From the NCBI GenBank assembly GCA_903911925.1, contig CAIWFH010000184.1, forward strand, positions 1 to 53,339: a DNA stretch of 53,339 nt, read 5' to 3'. The translations under genes were made by a program, and so were the position numbers. The notes below the pieces were generated by a model. It did no database searches. It saw only the letters and a program-made list of their open reading frames with translations, and was not told the origin of the DNA. Shown piece after piece: positions 43,108 to 51,626 of this stretch. How positions within the stretch are numbered: position 1 is the first letter of the stretch; the number at the start of each line of letters is the position of its first letter. Source of the DNA: an uncultured Acidobacteriaceae bacterium (lineage in GTDB: Bacteria; Acidobacteriota; Terriglobia; Terriglobales; Acidobacteriaceae).

Positions 43108-43140
43108 AAACTGACACCAAAACCGCTTTGGTGTCAGTTT
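43108..43140. other. Perfect 14-bp inverted repeat ahead of the HNH gene
   Basis: AAACTGACACCAAA (43108-43121) pairs perfectly with 43127-43140 around a 5-base loop. It could end transcription coming from either side, since both outer edges are A/T-rich, or act as an operator for the HNH gene 60 bases on. The surrounding 42939-43200 is AT-rich and has no gene I can see. Confidence 0.55.
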
Positions 43141-43200
43141 GAAAATGGCCATGTATATTCGTGTACAGGACAGTGTCCGACGTGCTCCGCTGAGGGCACG

Positions 43201-43899
43201 ATGGAATCGACGGATTCGTTGCGTGAACAGATAGAGATCATCGAAAAAACAGTATGCTGGGAGTTTACTGGCCAGAAGGACGACGATGGATACGGGCGGA
43301 TCATGGTTGGTGGCAGATCGAAGCGAGCACACCGGATTTTCTACGAGGCTGTGAAGGGTTCGCTAGCGCCTGGGACGCGACTGCGTCATGCCATTGCGCC
43401 GCCAGAGTGTATTGGACGCACCTGTTGCAATCCAGATCACATGTGGACAACGAAGGAGTCGGCGCCAAATAGTTGCGCGGAGCCTCCATCTACATCGATT
43501 TCAACCGACTCGCTGCAATCGAGGGTGGAGTTCATATCGGGATCAGGTTGCTGGAAGTATTCTGGTGCCACTGGCGAGAGAGGCTTTGGCCGATTGGTCC
43601 TGGATGGGAAAGAGCACAAAGCCCACCGCTTCTATTTTGAGAACTACAAAGGGGTTCTTCCTCCTGGCGCCCAACTCGAACTCGGGCATCCAGAAAGGTG
43701 CATCGGGAACCTGTGCTGCAACCCTGCACACTGGAGGGCAGTCCTGCCTCTTGGTCCGTCGGTGAATGGGATTCGGAAATGCAGGAAAGGGCATCTGATC
43801 ACTGGCACCAATGTCGTCACCGAGCGCCGTGGCAACCTAATTGTCGAGCGGTGCCGCCAGTGTCGGCAGGCAGCCTGGCGCGAACAGAAGCAGAAATAG
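43201..43899 (+). CDS. Tandem HNH (His-Me finger) protein with C-terminal zinc ribbon
   Basis: This 232-residue protein carries two copies of an HNH_3-like nuclease module. The first (about residues 19-83) has CWEFTGQKDDDGYGRI, then AHRIFYEAVKG, then CIGRTCCNPDHMW. The second (about 117-178) has CWKYSGATGERGFGRL, AHRFYFENYKG and CIGNLCCNPAHW. Each keeps the CxNPxH part and a preceding histidine, so both could bind metal and cut DNA. The end (RKCRKGHLITGTNV ... CRQCR) looks like a zinc ribbon, as in homing-type and phage HNH proteins. A duplicated module of this kind is uncommon. GAGGG precedes the ATG, and a strong terminator follows at once. Confidence 0.75.
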   Translation: MESTDSLREQIEIIEKTVCWEFTGQKDDDGYGRIMVGGRSKRAHRIFYEAVKGSLAPGTRLRHAIAPPECIGRTCCNPDHMWTTKESAPNSCAEPPSTSISTDSLQSRVEFISGSGCWKYSGATGERGFGRLVLDGKEHKAHRFYFENYKGVLPPGAQLELGHPERCIGNLCCNPAHWRAVLPLGPSVNGIRKCRKGHLITGTNVVTERRGNLIVERCRQCRQAAWREQKQK

Positions 43900-43927
43900 A
43901 AAACCCCGGCTGGATTGCCGGGGTTTT
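43900..43927. terminator. Bidirectional intrinsic terminator
   Basis: AAAACCCCGGC (43900-43910) pairs with GCCGGGGTTTT (43917-43927) around a 6-base loop. It works for the HNH gene (plus) and for the HTH gene (minus), whose stops it separates. Confidence 0.9.
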
Positions 43928-43944
43928 CTGTTGCAGGGTTGGAA

Positions 43945-44163
43945 TCAACCCTCTTTGGGTGTAGGCAACGGACGAATGCGCTCAGGGTGATTGGTGCAGG
44001 CATAGCGACGCAGGCTCTCGCGTGGAATCAGCCTGCGCCTGCCTGAAGCACGGGTCTCCAGACGGCCGTCTGCCATCAGATGTTCGATGGAGCGAACGCA
44101 AAGCCCAATTGAATCCGCGGCCTCACGCTTGGTGTAAAGGAATTTCGTTTTCTCAACTGTCAT
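43945..44163 (-). CDS. Excisionase-type HTH DNA-binding protein
   Basis: This 72-residue protein has the MerR-like winged helix of excisionases: KREAADSIGLCVRSIEHLMA, then GRLETRASGRRRLIPRESL, where xGRRRLI is the wing. Such proteins direct phage or island integrases or act as small regulators. No integrase is seen in the window. It lies opposite the HNH gene across a shared terminator. A TTGACA-18-ATGAAT promoter and AGAAAGA site precede it on the minus strand. Confidence 0.75.
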   Translation of the reverse strand: MTVEKTKFLYTKREAADSIGLCVRSIEHLMADGRLETRASGRRRLIPRESLRRYACTNHPERIRPLPTPKEG

Positions 44164-44190
44164 TTTTCAATCTTTCTAAGCAGTAAATGC

Positions 44191-44220
44191 ATTCATGTCG
44201 CCAGATATTCTCGCTGTCAA
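44191..44220 (-). promoter_or_regulatory. Likely promoter of the HTH gene
   Basis: On the minus strand TTGACA (44220-44215) and ATGAAT (44196-44191) are 18 bases apart, about 30 bases before the ATG. A small palindrome, TGCGC-AAA-GCGCA (44233-44245), lies just upstream of the -35 and could be an operator. Confidence 0.45.
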
Positions 44221-44279
44221 TAATCAAATGGTTGCGCAAAGCGCATGCATTTCGAGTGCCGCGTTTGCCTCTTGCGAAG

Positions 44280-44651
44280 TCAAGCCTCTGGATTTTGGGT
44301 TGATTCAGTTTTCTTCTTCTTCTGGCTCTTGATTACCTCCTTCACTTCCATTTCAAACTCTCTAAGGACTGAAGCCTCCATTGCGATGCGCCGGCTCTCG
44401 TGCGCTGCGCGCATGGTGGAATAGAACTCGACAGGCGATGCGCCCGTTGCGTCTAAGCGAGGTACCATCTGAACGGCTTCCCGCTCGCGTTGCGAGGCCA
44501 TCCGCTGCAAATAGTCCTCCGCGATTATGGGATTGCCCATGAACATGGCCACCGCCACGCCGCGAAGATTCGATTCAAGATCGCGGCTGAAGTTCAGGCA
44601 GTCCATCCATTGGGTCTCCAGAAATGCCTCTCCGCTTTCGGTCAACTCCAT
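44280..44651 (-). CDS. Hypothetical protein of the island
   Basis: This 123-residue protein is not recognised. It is rich in charged residues and probably all-helical (GEAFLETQWMDCLNFSRDLE; VLREFEMEVKEVIKSQKKKK), with a Lys-rich tail. It lies 116 bases upstream of the HTH gene on the same strand. I chose the ATG at 44651; a GTG one codon earlier is possible. Its AT-rich upstream region (44690-44740) could hold a promoter. Confidence 0.5.
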   Translation of the reverse strand: MELTESGEAFLETQWMDCLNFSRDLESNLRGVAVAMFMGNPIIAEDYLQRMASQREREAVQMVPRLDATGASPVEFYSTMRAAHESRRIAMEASVLREFEMEVKEVIKSQKKKKTESTQNPEA

Positions 44652-44654
44652 CAC

Positions 44655-45204
44655 CTTCCGCTCAAGCTCAAATTTGCAGGTGGAATGAGTGAAGTTATGT
44701 TATGTGTATCATTATATTAGCTTTATTTTGACATTTGCATTTTCGGGAGTGTGGCCGACGCCGTTGATAGAGAGACCGATAGGACGAATGGGCTAGCGGC
44801 AACTGGGCCGAACACGCGGAAAGTCCTCTTCATAGGAGCTTGGACCAGCAAGTTCGCACGACGCGTAAGCCTCAGGCAACCGGTGCATCCGGAAAGGGCT
44901 CATCCCGACTTCCTCACGTCGGTTGGCCTGCATGCTCTCCAGGCTACTTGGCAGGTCTGTTCGGCCTTGTACCTTGCGCCACCGTGTGGAAAGGCCTTCT
45001 ACACCTTCCTGGACTCATTTCAAGCTATTTACGGAGACTCATCTCCAGCCGGTGGTCGGCGTCAGACGACGTCGCGGGAATTTCTGGAGGGCGACCAAGC
45101 CGTCGCGGTGGTAACCTGTCGATGCCAATAACATACAACAGATTCACGGACTCTATCTGACGGGTAGTCTGAACGCGAACTTATCGCAGGCCAAAGGGAA
45201 CGAC
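44655..45204. other. Gene-poor part of the island
   Basis: Open frames exist (for example 44751-45131 from a GTG), but I recognise no protein family and see no clear ribosome-binding site. The stretch may be remnant DNA between an accessory unit and the CRISPR locus. Confidence 0.35.
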
Positions 45205-45366
45205 GCTTTCAAGGACATCGAGAAGCTCGAAAAGGACCTATGGGAAGCTACGGACAACCTCCGCGCCAATTCCAAGCTCACCTCCAACGACTACTTCAAG
45301 CTGCCGGAGTTACCACGACTTTTATTCCGAGGTTCAGATGAAATTGCCGAACGGATCATTCGCTGA
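45205..45366 (+). pseudogene. Remnant of a type I restriction HsdM N-terminus
   Basis: The frame reads DIEKLEKDLWEATDNLRANS then KLTSNDYF. HsdM methylase subunits begin with ...LExxLWxAADxLRxNSxLxxxEYxxPVLGLIFLRYxD. The match stops right before the PVLGLIF part, and unrelated residues run to a stop at 45366. The cas3 start lies within this tail. So a type I restriction locus was cut here, at the edge of the CRISPR-Cas operon. Confidence 0.65.
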
Positions 45367-47623
45367 ACGATACGCTCATACGCTTGCCAACCACCCCGCT
45401 TCCGATTGGGAAACCATCACGGATCATCTCGATAAGGTCGAAGAATCTGCGTCCGCTTTCACGGACACATTTGGAGCGCGACTTTGGGGAGAGATTCTCG
45501 GTCGCTGCCATGATTTCGGAAAGCTGTCAGATGAGTTTCAGCTCAAGATTCATGGCACCGAGGCAGATTCCGTTGACGCGGGAGCGGAGAACGAAGACGA
45601 TTATGCGAAGCGGGTCGATCACTCTACATTTGGCGCCCGCTTCGTTGCACAAGCTGTGGGGAAGATCCCCGGTCAGCTCCTGGCATTTTGCATAGCTGGG
45701 CATCATACCGGACTTCCCGATGAAACGTCAGCCGACGACACGACGCAGCGCAGCACGCTTCGGTACAAACTGGATCCGGCGCTGTACTCCATACCCGCGG
45801 TTGTCGGGCCAAATCCGGTTTTGCCGAGACTCTCATTGCCACTCAGACGTACGAAAACCGGCAGAGACGACGCTCCATTTCAGCTTGCCTTCTTCACTCG
45901 CATGTTGTTTTCGTGCCTGGTCGACGCGGATCGTACGCGAACCGAGGAGTTCTGCAATCCCGAAGAGGCTACGGCTCGAAGTGGCCTGGGGACGGGGCGT
46001 GGGCGGCCCTTGCTTGCCGGCCTCAAAACGCAACTCGACGCCAGTTTACAGAAGAAGGTTGGTGAAGCCGGCTCAACTGAGGTCAATCGCCAGCGGGCAA
46101 TTGTGCTCGAATGCTGCCGAGAAGTTGCTGCTCGGGAAGAACCAGGTTTCTTTTCGCTAAACGTTCCCACCGGCGGCGGCAAAACCCTTTCGTCACTGGC
46201 TTTCGCTTTTGATCATGCTTTGAAGAACGGCCTCCAGCGTGTGGTAGTCGCAATTCCGTTTACGAGCATCATTGAGCAGACGGCGGATGTTTACCGCGCG
46301 GCGCTGGGGGAACTAGCGGAAGCCGCACTGGTCGAACACCATACAAATATCCAGCCGGCGCATAACACTCGCGCAAACCAGTTCGGCTCTGAGAATTGGG
46401 ATGCGCCCTTGGTCGTTACCACCAATGTGCAGTTGTTCGAGAGCCTGTTTGCCTATCGTACGTCTCCCTGTAGAAAGTTGCACAATCTCGCGCGGAGCGT
46501 GATTGTGCTCGATGAGGCGCAGACGATCCCGGTTGAGTTGCTGAGACCTGCGCTTGCTGCACTGCGCGAGCTGGTACTGAACTACGGCTGTTCAATCGTC
46601 CTCTGCACGGCAACGCAACCGGCGCTGGAGCGCCGCGACGATTTCTCAATTGGGCTGGAGAATGTCCGGCCTATCATTCAGGATTCCGTGCCCCTGTTTC
46701 ACGCATTGAAGAGGGTAGAGGTTCGTCAACTCAACAAGGTGGCGGATAGCGAGTTGGCCTTGTTGCTTACCAAGGAAGAGTCTGTTCTGTGCATCGTGAA
46801 CACGCGGCCGCATGCCTCGCGACTTTACGACCGGGTGGCTTCTGCTTCGGACAGCGGCGATTGTTTCCACCTGAGCACATGGATGTGCGGAGCGCATCGG
46901 CGAACAGTGCTGAAAACGATTCGGGAGCGCCTCAAAGAAAACAGTCCTTGCCGGGTGGTTAGCACGCAACTGGTGGAGGCAGGCGTCGATCTCGACTTCC
47001 CTGTCGTCTATCGAGCAGAAGCCGGCTTCGATTCGATCGCCCAGGCTGCCGGCCGCTGCAACAGAGAGGGATTGCAGGCGCTGGGGTTAACGTATGTGTT
47101 TGAAGGCGAAGAACAGCCACCTCCAGGTTTGCTTCGCGCGGCTGCACAGGCACGAAAGGAACTGTTCTCTCTCTATCCTGACCCTCTTGCTCCAGAGGCA
47201 ATTGAAGCCTACTTCCGGCTCTTCTACTGGAGCCAGAAAGACAACTGGGACAAGCACAAAGTCATGGAGAAGATGGGATGGGATTCCTCACGTGGCCGTG
47301 CCCTGTTTCAGTTCCGTCAAGCTGCCAGAGCTTTTCGCATGATTGAAGATAGCCAGTTACCTATTCTGGTTCCATATGATGAGAAGGCCGCTCTTCTACG
47401 GGACGAGCTGCAGGCGGGAGACTTACCATTCGTACCACAACGCGAGTTACAACCCTACCTGGTCTCTATCAGAAAAGAGGCGATGCGCCAGTTGAACGAT
47501 CAAGGCTTCGTCCAGGAGCATGAGTCGGGCGTGTGGCTTTTGCTCAACCAGTCTATCTACTCCGGCAAAAAGGGACTTGACCCGACGTCGTCCAGGTTGG
47601 ACAAGTCATTGTGGAGTGTTTAG
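45338..47623 (+). CDS. cas3: CRISPR-associated helicase-nuclease Cas3 (type I-C)
   Basis: Cas3 is recruited to DNA bound by Cascade and unwinds and cuts it. This 761-residue protein has an N-terminal HD nuclease: CHDFGK near residues 57-62, DHSTFGA near 91, GHHTG near 121. An SF2 helicase follows: Walker A VPTGGGKTL near 277, Walker B-type VLDEAQTIP near 392, and STQLVEAGVDLDF plus QAAGRCNREG as motifs V and VI. All key residues seem present. GAGG is five bases before the ATG. It is the first gene of a complete I-C operon, 10 bases before cas5c. Confidence 0.95.
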   Translation: MKLPNGSFAERYAHTLANHPASDWETITDHLDKVEESASAFTDTFGARLWGEILGRCHDFGKLSDEFQLKIHGTEADSVDAGAENEDDYAKRVDHSTFGARFVAQAVGKIPGQLLAFCIAGHHTGLPDETSADDTTQRSTLRYKLDPALYSIPAVVGPNPVLPRLSLPLRRTKTGRDDAPFQLAFFTRMLFSCLVDADRTRTEEFCNPEEATARSGLGTGRGRPLLAGLKTQLDASLQKKVGEAGSTEVNRQRAIVLECCREVAAREEPGFFSLNVPTGGGKTLSSLAFAFDHALKNGLQRVVVAIPFTSIIEQTADVYRAALGELAEAALVEHHTNIQPAHNTRANQFGSENWDAPLVVTTNVQLFESLFAYRTSPCRKLHNLARSVIVLDEAQTIPVELLRPALAALRELVLNYGCSIVLCTATQPALERRDDFSIGLENVRPIIQDSVPLFHALKRVEVRQLNKVADSELALLLTKEESVLCIVNTRPHASRLYDRVASASDSGDCFHLSTWMCGAHRRTVLKTIRERLKENSPCRVVSTQLVEAGVDLDFPVVYRAEAGFDSIAQAAGRCNREGLQALGLTYVFEGEEQPPPGLLRAAAQARKELFSLYPDPLAPEAIEAYFRLFYWSQKDNWDKHKVMEKMGWDSSRGRALFQFRQAARAFRMIEDSQLPILVPYDEKAALLRDELQAGDLPFVPQRELQPYLVSIRKEAMRQLNDQGFVQEHESGVWLLLNQSIYSGKKGLDPTSSRLDKSLWSV

Positions 47624-47632
47624 GAGGCTAAA

Positions 47633-48295
47633 TTGGGATTCGGCATCAAGTTGCACTGCTGGGGAGATTGGGCATGTTTCACCCGCCCGGAGATGAAAGT
47701 GGAACGGGTGAGTTACGACGCAATGACACCTTCGGCGGCGCGCGGCGTTGTGGAGGCTATCTACTGGAAGCCTGAGATCCGCTGGCATATCGATCGCATT
47801 ACAGTACTCAAGCCGATCAAGTTTACCTCCGTGCGACGCAACGAAGTGAAAGAGAAGATTGGCTCCGGCTCGGTGGCCAAGGCCATGAAAGATGGCGGAG
47901 GGAACCTTGCCTTCTACGTGGATGAAGGTGACAACCGCCAACAGAGAGCGACGCTGATGCTGCGGGAAGTGGGCTACCTCATCGAGGCGCACATCGAAAT
48001 TCTCAGCGGACCGGACAACATCGCCAAGCATCTGGATCAATTCAACCGGCGCGCTCGAAAAGGTAGTTGCTACACACGGCCTTATCTCGGCTGCCGCGAG
48101 TTCGCGGCGGACTTTGAGTTGATAGAGGCAGAGGGCGCAACGCCATCGATCGATTGTAGCCTAATGGGCGAGCGCGAACTGGGTTATATGCTGCACGACA
48201 TCGACTTTCCCAACGGAATGCAAGCTCGCTTCTTCCGCGCGACGATGCGTGACGGAGTAATAAACGTGCCCAAGTTTACGGAGGCGCTGGCATGA
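47633..48295 (+). CDS. cas5c: Cas5c (Cas5d), crRNA-processing Cascade subunit
   Basis: In type I-C, Cas5 both cuts the pre-crRNA and caps the 5' handle. This 220-residue protein starts at a TTG four bases after GGAGG (MGFGIKLHCWGDWACFTRPE). It has ERVSYDAMTPSAARGVVEAIYW and TSVRRNE, typical of the I-C Cas5. Its stop overlaps the start of cas8c by four bases. Confidence 0.93.
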   Translation: MGFGIKLHCWGDWACFTRPEMKVERVSYDAMTPSAARGVVEAIYWKPEIRWHIDRITVLKPIKFTSVRRNEVKEKIGSGSVAKAMKDGGGNLAFYVDEGDNRQQRATLMLREVGYLIEAHIEILSGPDNIAKHLDQFNRRARKGSCYTRPYLGCREFAADFELIEAEGATPSIDCSLMGERELGYMLHDIDFPNGMQARFFRATMRDGVINVPKFTEALA

Positions 48296-50070
48296 TCCTG
48301 CAACGGCTCGCCGAGCACTACGATCGCATCGAAATGCAGCTGCCGCCACCGGGATTTTCACTTCAGAAGATCAGCTTCTGTGTGGTGCTGAATTCGGACG
48401 GGAGCTTGAACTCCTTTCAAACCTTGCAGGAGAAAGTGTGCAACAGACTGGTTGCTCAGGCCATGATTGTGCCGGGGCAGGGAAAGCCCCCCGGTCAAGG
48501 TCTCAATCCTTGCTTCCTTTGGGACAATGCCTCATACATGTTGGGCTGGAGTTCGGATCCGGATGCTGACAAAACCGCGAGAGCTGTCACCGCATTTGAG
48601 GCCTTCCGCAAGAAACATCTGGAGCTTGAAGGACGAATAGCACACCCGGCTTTCAGCGCCGTATGCTCGTTTCTGCGTGCATGGTCACCGGAGCAAGCAA
48701 GCAATTACGCAGAATCGTTCAAAGAGATCGCCACAAACTTCGGCGTGTTTCGCATTGCCGGGGAGATGCAGTATGTTCACGAGCGGGTTTCGGCCCCACC
48801 GGAAACTGAGGAGCAGGCAGCGGCCACCAAGGCCGGCGTGAAGCACGGGATGTGCCTTGTGTCTGGGGCCATGGACGAGATAGCGCGCCTGCATGAACCG
48901 AAGATCAAGGGTGTAGGTGGGGCGCAATCCTCTGGGGCGTTGCTGGTTTCGTTCAATGCATCGGCTTACGAATCGTACGGAAAGCCGCAAAGCTACAACG
49001 CGCCTGTCGGCGCAATCACCGCGTTCAAGTATGCCAACGCGCTGAACTATTTGCTTGACCGGCGCGACCGGCGGGTCTCGCTCGGGGACAGCACGGTGGT
49101 CTTCTGGGCCGACCATCATGCCCGCGTGCTGGAGGACAGCCTGAGCGAGATGTTTGGCGGCGCTTTTTCAGACGACGGGCCGGCTATCGAGGAAGACCAG
49201 GAGCGGCTTCGCGAAGCGGAACTGCTCCTCAAGCAGTTGCGCGACGGCACCGGAGCGACGTCGATTGACGCAGGCGGCCAGTCGACAAAGTTCTTCTTGC
49301 TCGGCCTCTCGCCCAATGCCTCGCGTATCTCGGTGCGCCTCTGGGTGGAGGCCGATGCGGCGGAATTGCAGAAACGACTGGGCCAGCACCTGCGCGATAC
49401 CGACGTGTACGACAGCAGGAACGATCGCCTATTGACGCTGCGGCGCATGGTGGCCGCAACCGGCCGGTGGGACGGCAAGAAAACCAGGTTCAACACCGAG
49501 AACGTCTCGCCGCAGCTTGCCGGCGACGTGGCGCGTTCCGTGCTGACCGGTGCGGCCTACCCGCAGTCTTTGCTGGCTACCATGTTGCGCCGCATTCATA
49601 GCGACGGCGAAGTCGCCTACGCGCGCGCCGCCGCCATCAAGGCCTGCCTGGTGCGAAACTCCCGCTTGCGCGGCAATCCATTGGAGGTAAAAGTGAAGCT
49701 CGATCCCGCTGAAACCAATGCCGGCTACAACTGTGGGCGGCTCTTTGCGTTGCTCGAAAAGGCGCAGACCGACAGTGCCGACGGGGAATTGAACACAACC
49801 ATCAAGGACCGGTACTTTTCCTCGGCAAGCACTACTCCTGCTTTGGTTTTTCCGCGGCTCTTCCGGCTCTCGCAGCATCATCTTGCTAAGCTGGACACCG
49901 GCCATAAGATTTCGTACGACCGCCGGCTGGGCGAAGTCATGGCACTGCTGGACCGGTTTCCACGCCAGCTTTCCCTTGAAGACCAAGGCAGATTCGTCAT
50001 TGGTTATTTTCATCAGCGTCAGGACCTTTACACCAGCAAGAAAGACAGAGAAGAAGGAGCCACCGCATGA
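48292..50070 (+). CDS. cas8c: Cas8c (Csd1), large Cascade subunit
   Basis: Cas8c recognises the PAM and starts R-loop formation. The 592-residue protein has the Csd1 start MILQRLAEHYDRI and the pattern CLVSGAMDEIARLHEPKIKG (usual: CLVTGxxxxIAxLHPxIKGV), then SFNASAYESYGKPQ. The C-terminal part (GRLFALLEKAQ) is the Cas11-like region and can be made separately from an internal start at 49693. The start overlaps cas5c (ATGA) and the stop overlaps cas7c in the same way. Confidence 0.95.
   Translation: MILQRLAEHYDRIEMQLPPPGFSLQKISFCVVLNSDGSLNSFQTLQEKVCNRLVAQAMIVPGQGKPPGQGLNPCFLWDNASYMLGWSSDPDADKTARAVTAFEAFRKKHLELEGRIAHPAFSAVCSFLRAWSPEQASNYAESFKEIATNFGVFRIAGEMQYVHERVSAPPETEEQAAATKAGVKHGMCLVSGAMDEIARLHEPKIKGVGGAQSSGALLVSFNASAYESYGKPQSYNAPVGAITAFKYANALNYLLDRRDRRVSLGDSTVVFWADHHARVLEDSLSEMFGGAFSDDGPAIEEDQERLREAELLLKQLRDGTGATSIDAGGQSTKFFLLGLSPNASRISVRLWVEADAAELQKRLGQHLRDTDVYDSRNDRLLTLRRMVAATGRWDGKKTRFNTENVSPQLAGDVARSVLTGAAYPQSLLATMLRRIHSDGEVAYARAAAIKACLVRNSRLRGNPLEVKVKLDPAETNAGYNCGRLFALLEKAQTDSADGELNTTIKDRYFSSASTTPALVFPRLFRLSQHHLAKLDTGHKISYDRRLGEVMALLDRFPRQLSLEDQGRFVIGYFHQRQDLYTSKKDREEGATA
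49693..50070 (+). CDS. cas11c: Probable internally started small subunit Cas11c
   Basis: Within cas8c, GGAGG (49683-49687) lies five bases before an in-frame GTG (codon 468). Translation from there gives 125 residues: MKLDPAETNAGYNCGRLFAL ... HQRQDLYTSKKDREEGATA. Type I-C systems are known to make Cas11c, about 120 residues, from an internal start in cas8c, and the position and length agree. Cas11c lines the belly of Cascade and stabilises the R-loop. The use of this start is predicted, not shown. Confidence 0.72.
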   Translation: MKLDPAETNAGYNCGRLFALLEKAQTDSADGELNTTIKDRYFSSASTTPALVFPRLFRLSQHHLAKLDTGHKISYDRRLGEVMALLDRFPRQLSLEDQGRFVIGYFHQRQDLYTSKKDREEGATA

Positions 50071-50963
50071 GCACGCCCATCCAGAACCGCTACGATTTTG
50101 TCTACTTTTTCGATGTTACCGACGGCAATCCAAACGGCGATCCGGATGCGGGCAATCTTCCTCGCATCGACCCGGAGACTAACCAGGGCTTGGTCACCGA
50201 TGTCTGCCTTAAGCGCAAGATCCGCAACTTTGTCTCTGAAACGCACTGCGAAGTGCCGGGGCGGCGCATCTATGTGCGCGAGAAAGCGGTGCTGAATTCA
50301 CTACACAACGAAGCTTACCTCGCATTGGAACTCAAGCCTGAGCCCAAAAAGCTGCCGAAAGACGAGCAGAAAGCCAAGAGTCTCACCGACTGGATGTGCC
50401 TCAACTTCTTCGACATTCGAACCTTTGGTGCCGTGATGTCTACGGATGTGAACTGCGGTCAGGTCCGCGGCCCCTTGCAACTTACCTTTGCCCGAAGCAT
50501 TGACCCGGTGGTCTCGGCTGAGTTCGCGATCACGCGTTGCGCCGTCACAAACGAAAAGGACATCGAGAAGGAGCGTACCATCGGCCGCAAGTTCAATGTC
50601 CCCTACGGCCTCTACCGCTGTCACGGATTCATCAACGCTACCCTTGCGGAGCAAACCGGTTTCGACGAAGAAGACCTCAAGCTGTTGAAAGAAGCCCTGA
50701 ATTCCATGTTCGAGACCGACCGCTCCGCCGCACGCGGACTGATGGCTCCCGTTCGCTGCATCGCCTTCCGCCACGAAGGCAAACTCGGCGACGCGCGGGC
50801 GGACCAACTCTTCTCTCTGGTCAGCGCGAAGATGCGTCCGGAGTTGAAGGCCGAGAACCGCCCGGCGCGTTCCCGCTCTGACTACGAGATCGAGCTCACC
50901 GGCCAGGTGCCCGCGGGCATTTCAGTGGAAGAATGGGTTTCGTCCGTTTCCGCCGCCAATTGA
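50067..50963 (+). CDS. cas7c: Cas7c (Csd2), crRNA backbone subunit
   Basis: Several Cas7 copies bind the spacer part of the crRNA. The 298-residue protein begins NRYDFVYFFDVTDGNPNGDP, the clear Cas7/Csd2 signature. It carries VTDVCLKRKIRNFV and FGAVMSTDVNCGQVRGPLQL, the GxxR-type glycine loop, as usual. Its start overlaps the cas8c stop (ATGA), and cas4 follows by 12 bases. Confidence 0.95.
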   Translation: MSTPIQNRYDFVYFFDVTDGNPNGDPDAGNLPRIDPETNQGLVTDVCLKRKIRNFVSETHCEVPGRRIYVREKAVLNSLHNEAYLALELKPEPKKLPKDEQKAKSLTDWMCLNFFDIRTFGAVMSTDVNCGQVRGPLQLTFARSIDPVVSAEFAITRCAVTNEKDIEKERTIGRKFNVPYGLYRCHGFINATLAEQTGFDEEDLKLLKEALNSMFETDRSAARGLMAPVRCIAFRHEGKLGDARADQLFSLVSAKMRPELKAENRPARSRSDYEIELTGQVPAGISVEEWVSSVSAAN

Positions 50964-50975
50964 TGGGAGCACGGC

Positions 50976-51614
50976 ATGTCCAGTTCCGGCGTTGAAGATG
51001 ACGACGCGCTTCCGATCAGCGGCTTGCAACATCTGGCCTTCTGTCCGCGGCAGTGGGCGTTGATTCACTTGGAGCAGGTCTGGGTAGAGAACGGGCGAAC
51101 CGCCGAAGGGCGGTTACTGCACGAGCGCGCGGACCTTCCTGGAGAGAGTCGTCGGGCAAACGTGCGCGCGGCCCGCGGCATGTGGCTTCGGTCAGAGAGA
51201 CTTCACTTGACCGGGCGCGCCGACATCGTAGAGTTCCGCCCTGAGCCGTTCCCTGTGGAGTACAAGCGGGGCAAAAGCAAGCCGACGGACTGCGATACCG
51301 TGCAACTCTGCGCACAGGCGCTTTGCCTGGAGGAGATGCTGCAGACGGCTATTGCATGTGGAGCGATCTTCTACGGCAGTCCCCGCCGGCGACAAGAGGT
51401 CGTGTTTACGCCGGAGCTTCGCGCACGGACCGAAGAACTCGCGGCCACGATGCACCGCCTGTACCGTAGCCGCGAGACTCCGGCGGCGCAGCCCGGTGCT
51501 TACTGCAGCAATTGCTCTTTGGTTCACGTTTGCCTTCCTCAGGCCAATGCGCAGCAGGACGGCGCAGCGCGCTGGGTGGCGCGCCAAGTGCGGTCGCTCC
51601 AACAGGAAGTTTAG
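50976..51614 (+). CDS. cas4: Cas4 RecB-type nuclease
   Basis: Cas4 trims and orients prespacers by PAM. This 212-residue protein has an N-terminal cysteine (LAFCPRQWALIHLE), the RecB nuclease core (TGRADIVEFRPEP, then VEYKRGK), and the C-terminal cysteines YCSNCSLVHVC that complete the 4Fe-4S site. GGGAG precedes the ATG. It stands before cas1, as usual in I-C. Confidence 0.94.
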   Translation: MSSSGVEDDDALPISGLQHLAFCPRQWALIHLEQVWVENGRTAEGRLLHERADLPGESRRANVRAARGMWLRSERLHLTGRADIVEFRPEPFPVEYKRGKSKPTDCDTVQLCAQALCLEEMLQTAIACGAIFYGSPRRRQEVVFTPELRARTEELAATMHRLYRSRETPAAQPGAYCSNCSLVHVCLPQANAQQDGAARWVARQVRSLQQEV

Positions 51615-51626
51615 GTCCATCCCACC

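Noticed and set aside
44751..45131. 126-codon ORF in the island
   Set aside because: GTG start without a ribosome-binding site, no recognisable family, and irregular composition.
46500..46530. DEAQ instead of DEAH/DEAD in the Cas3 helicase
   Set aside because: I do not treat it as unusual; to my knowledge this variant occurs in type I-C Cas3 proteins.
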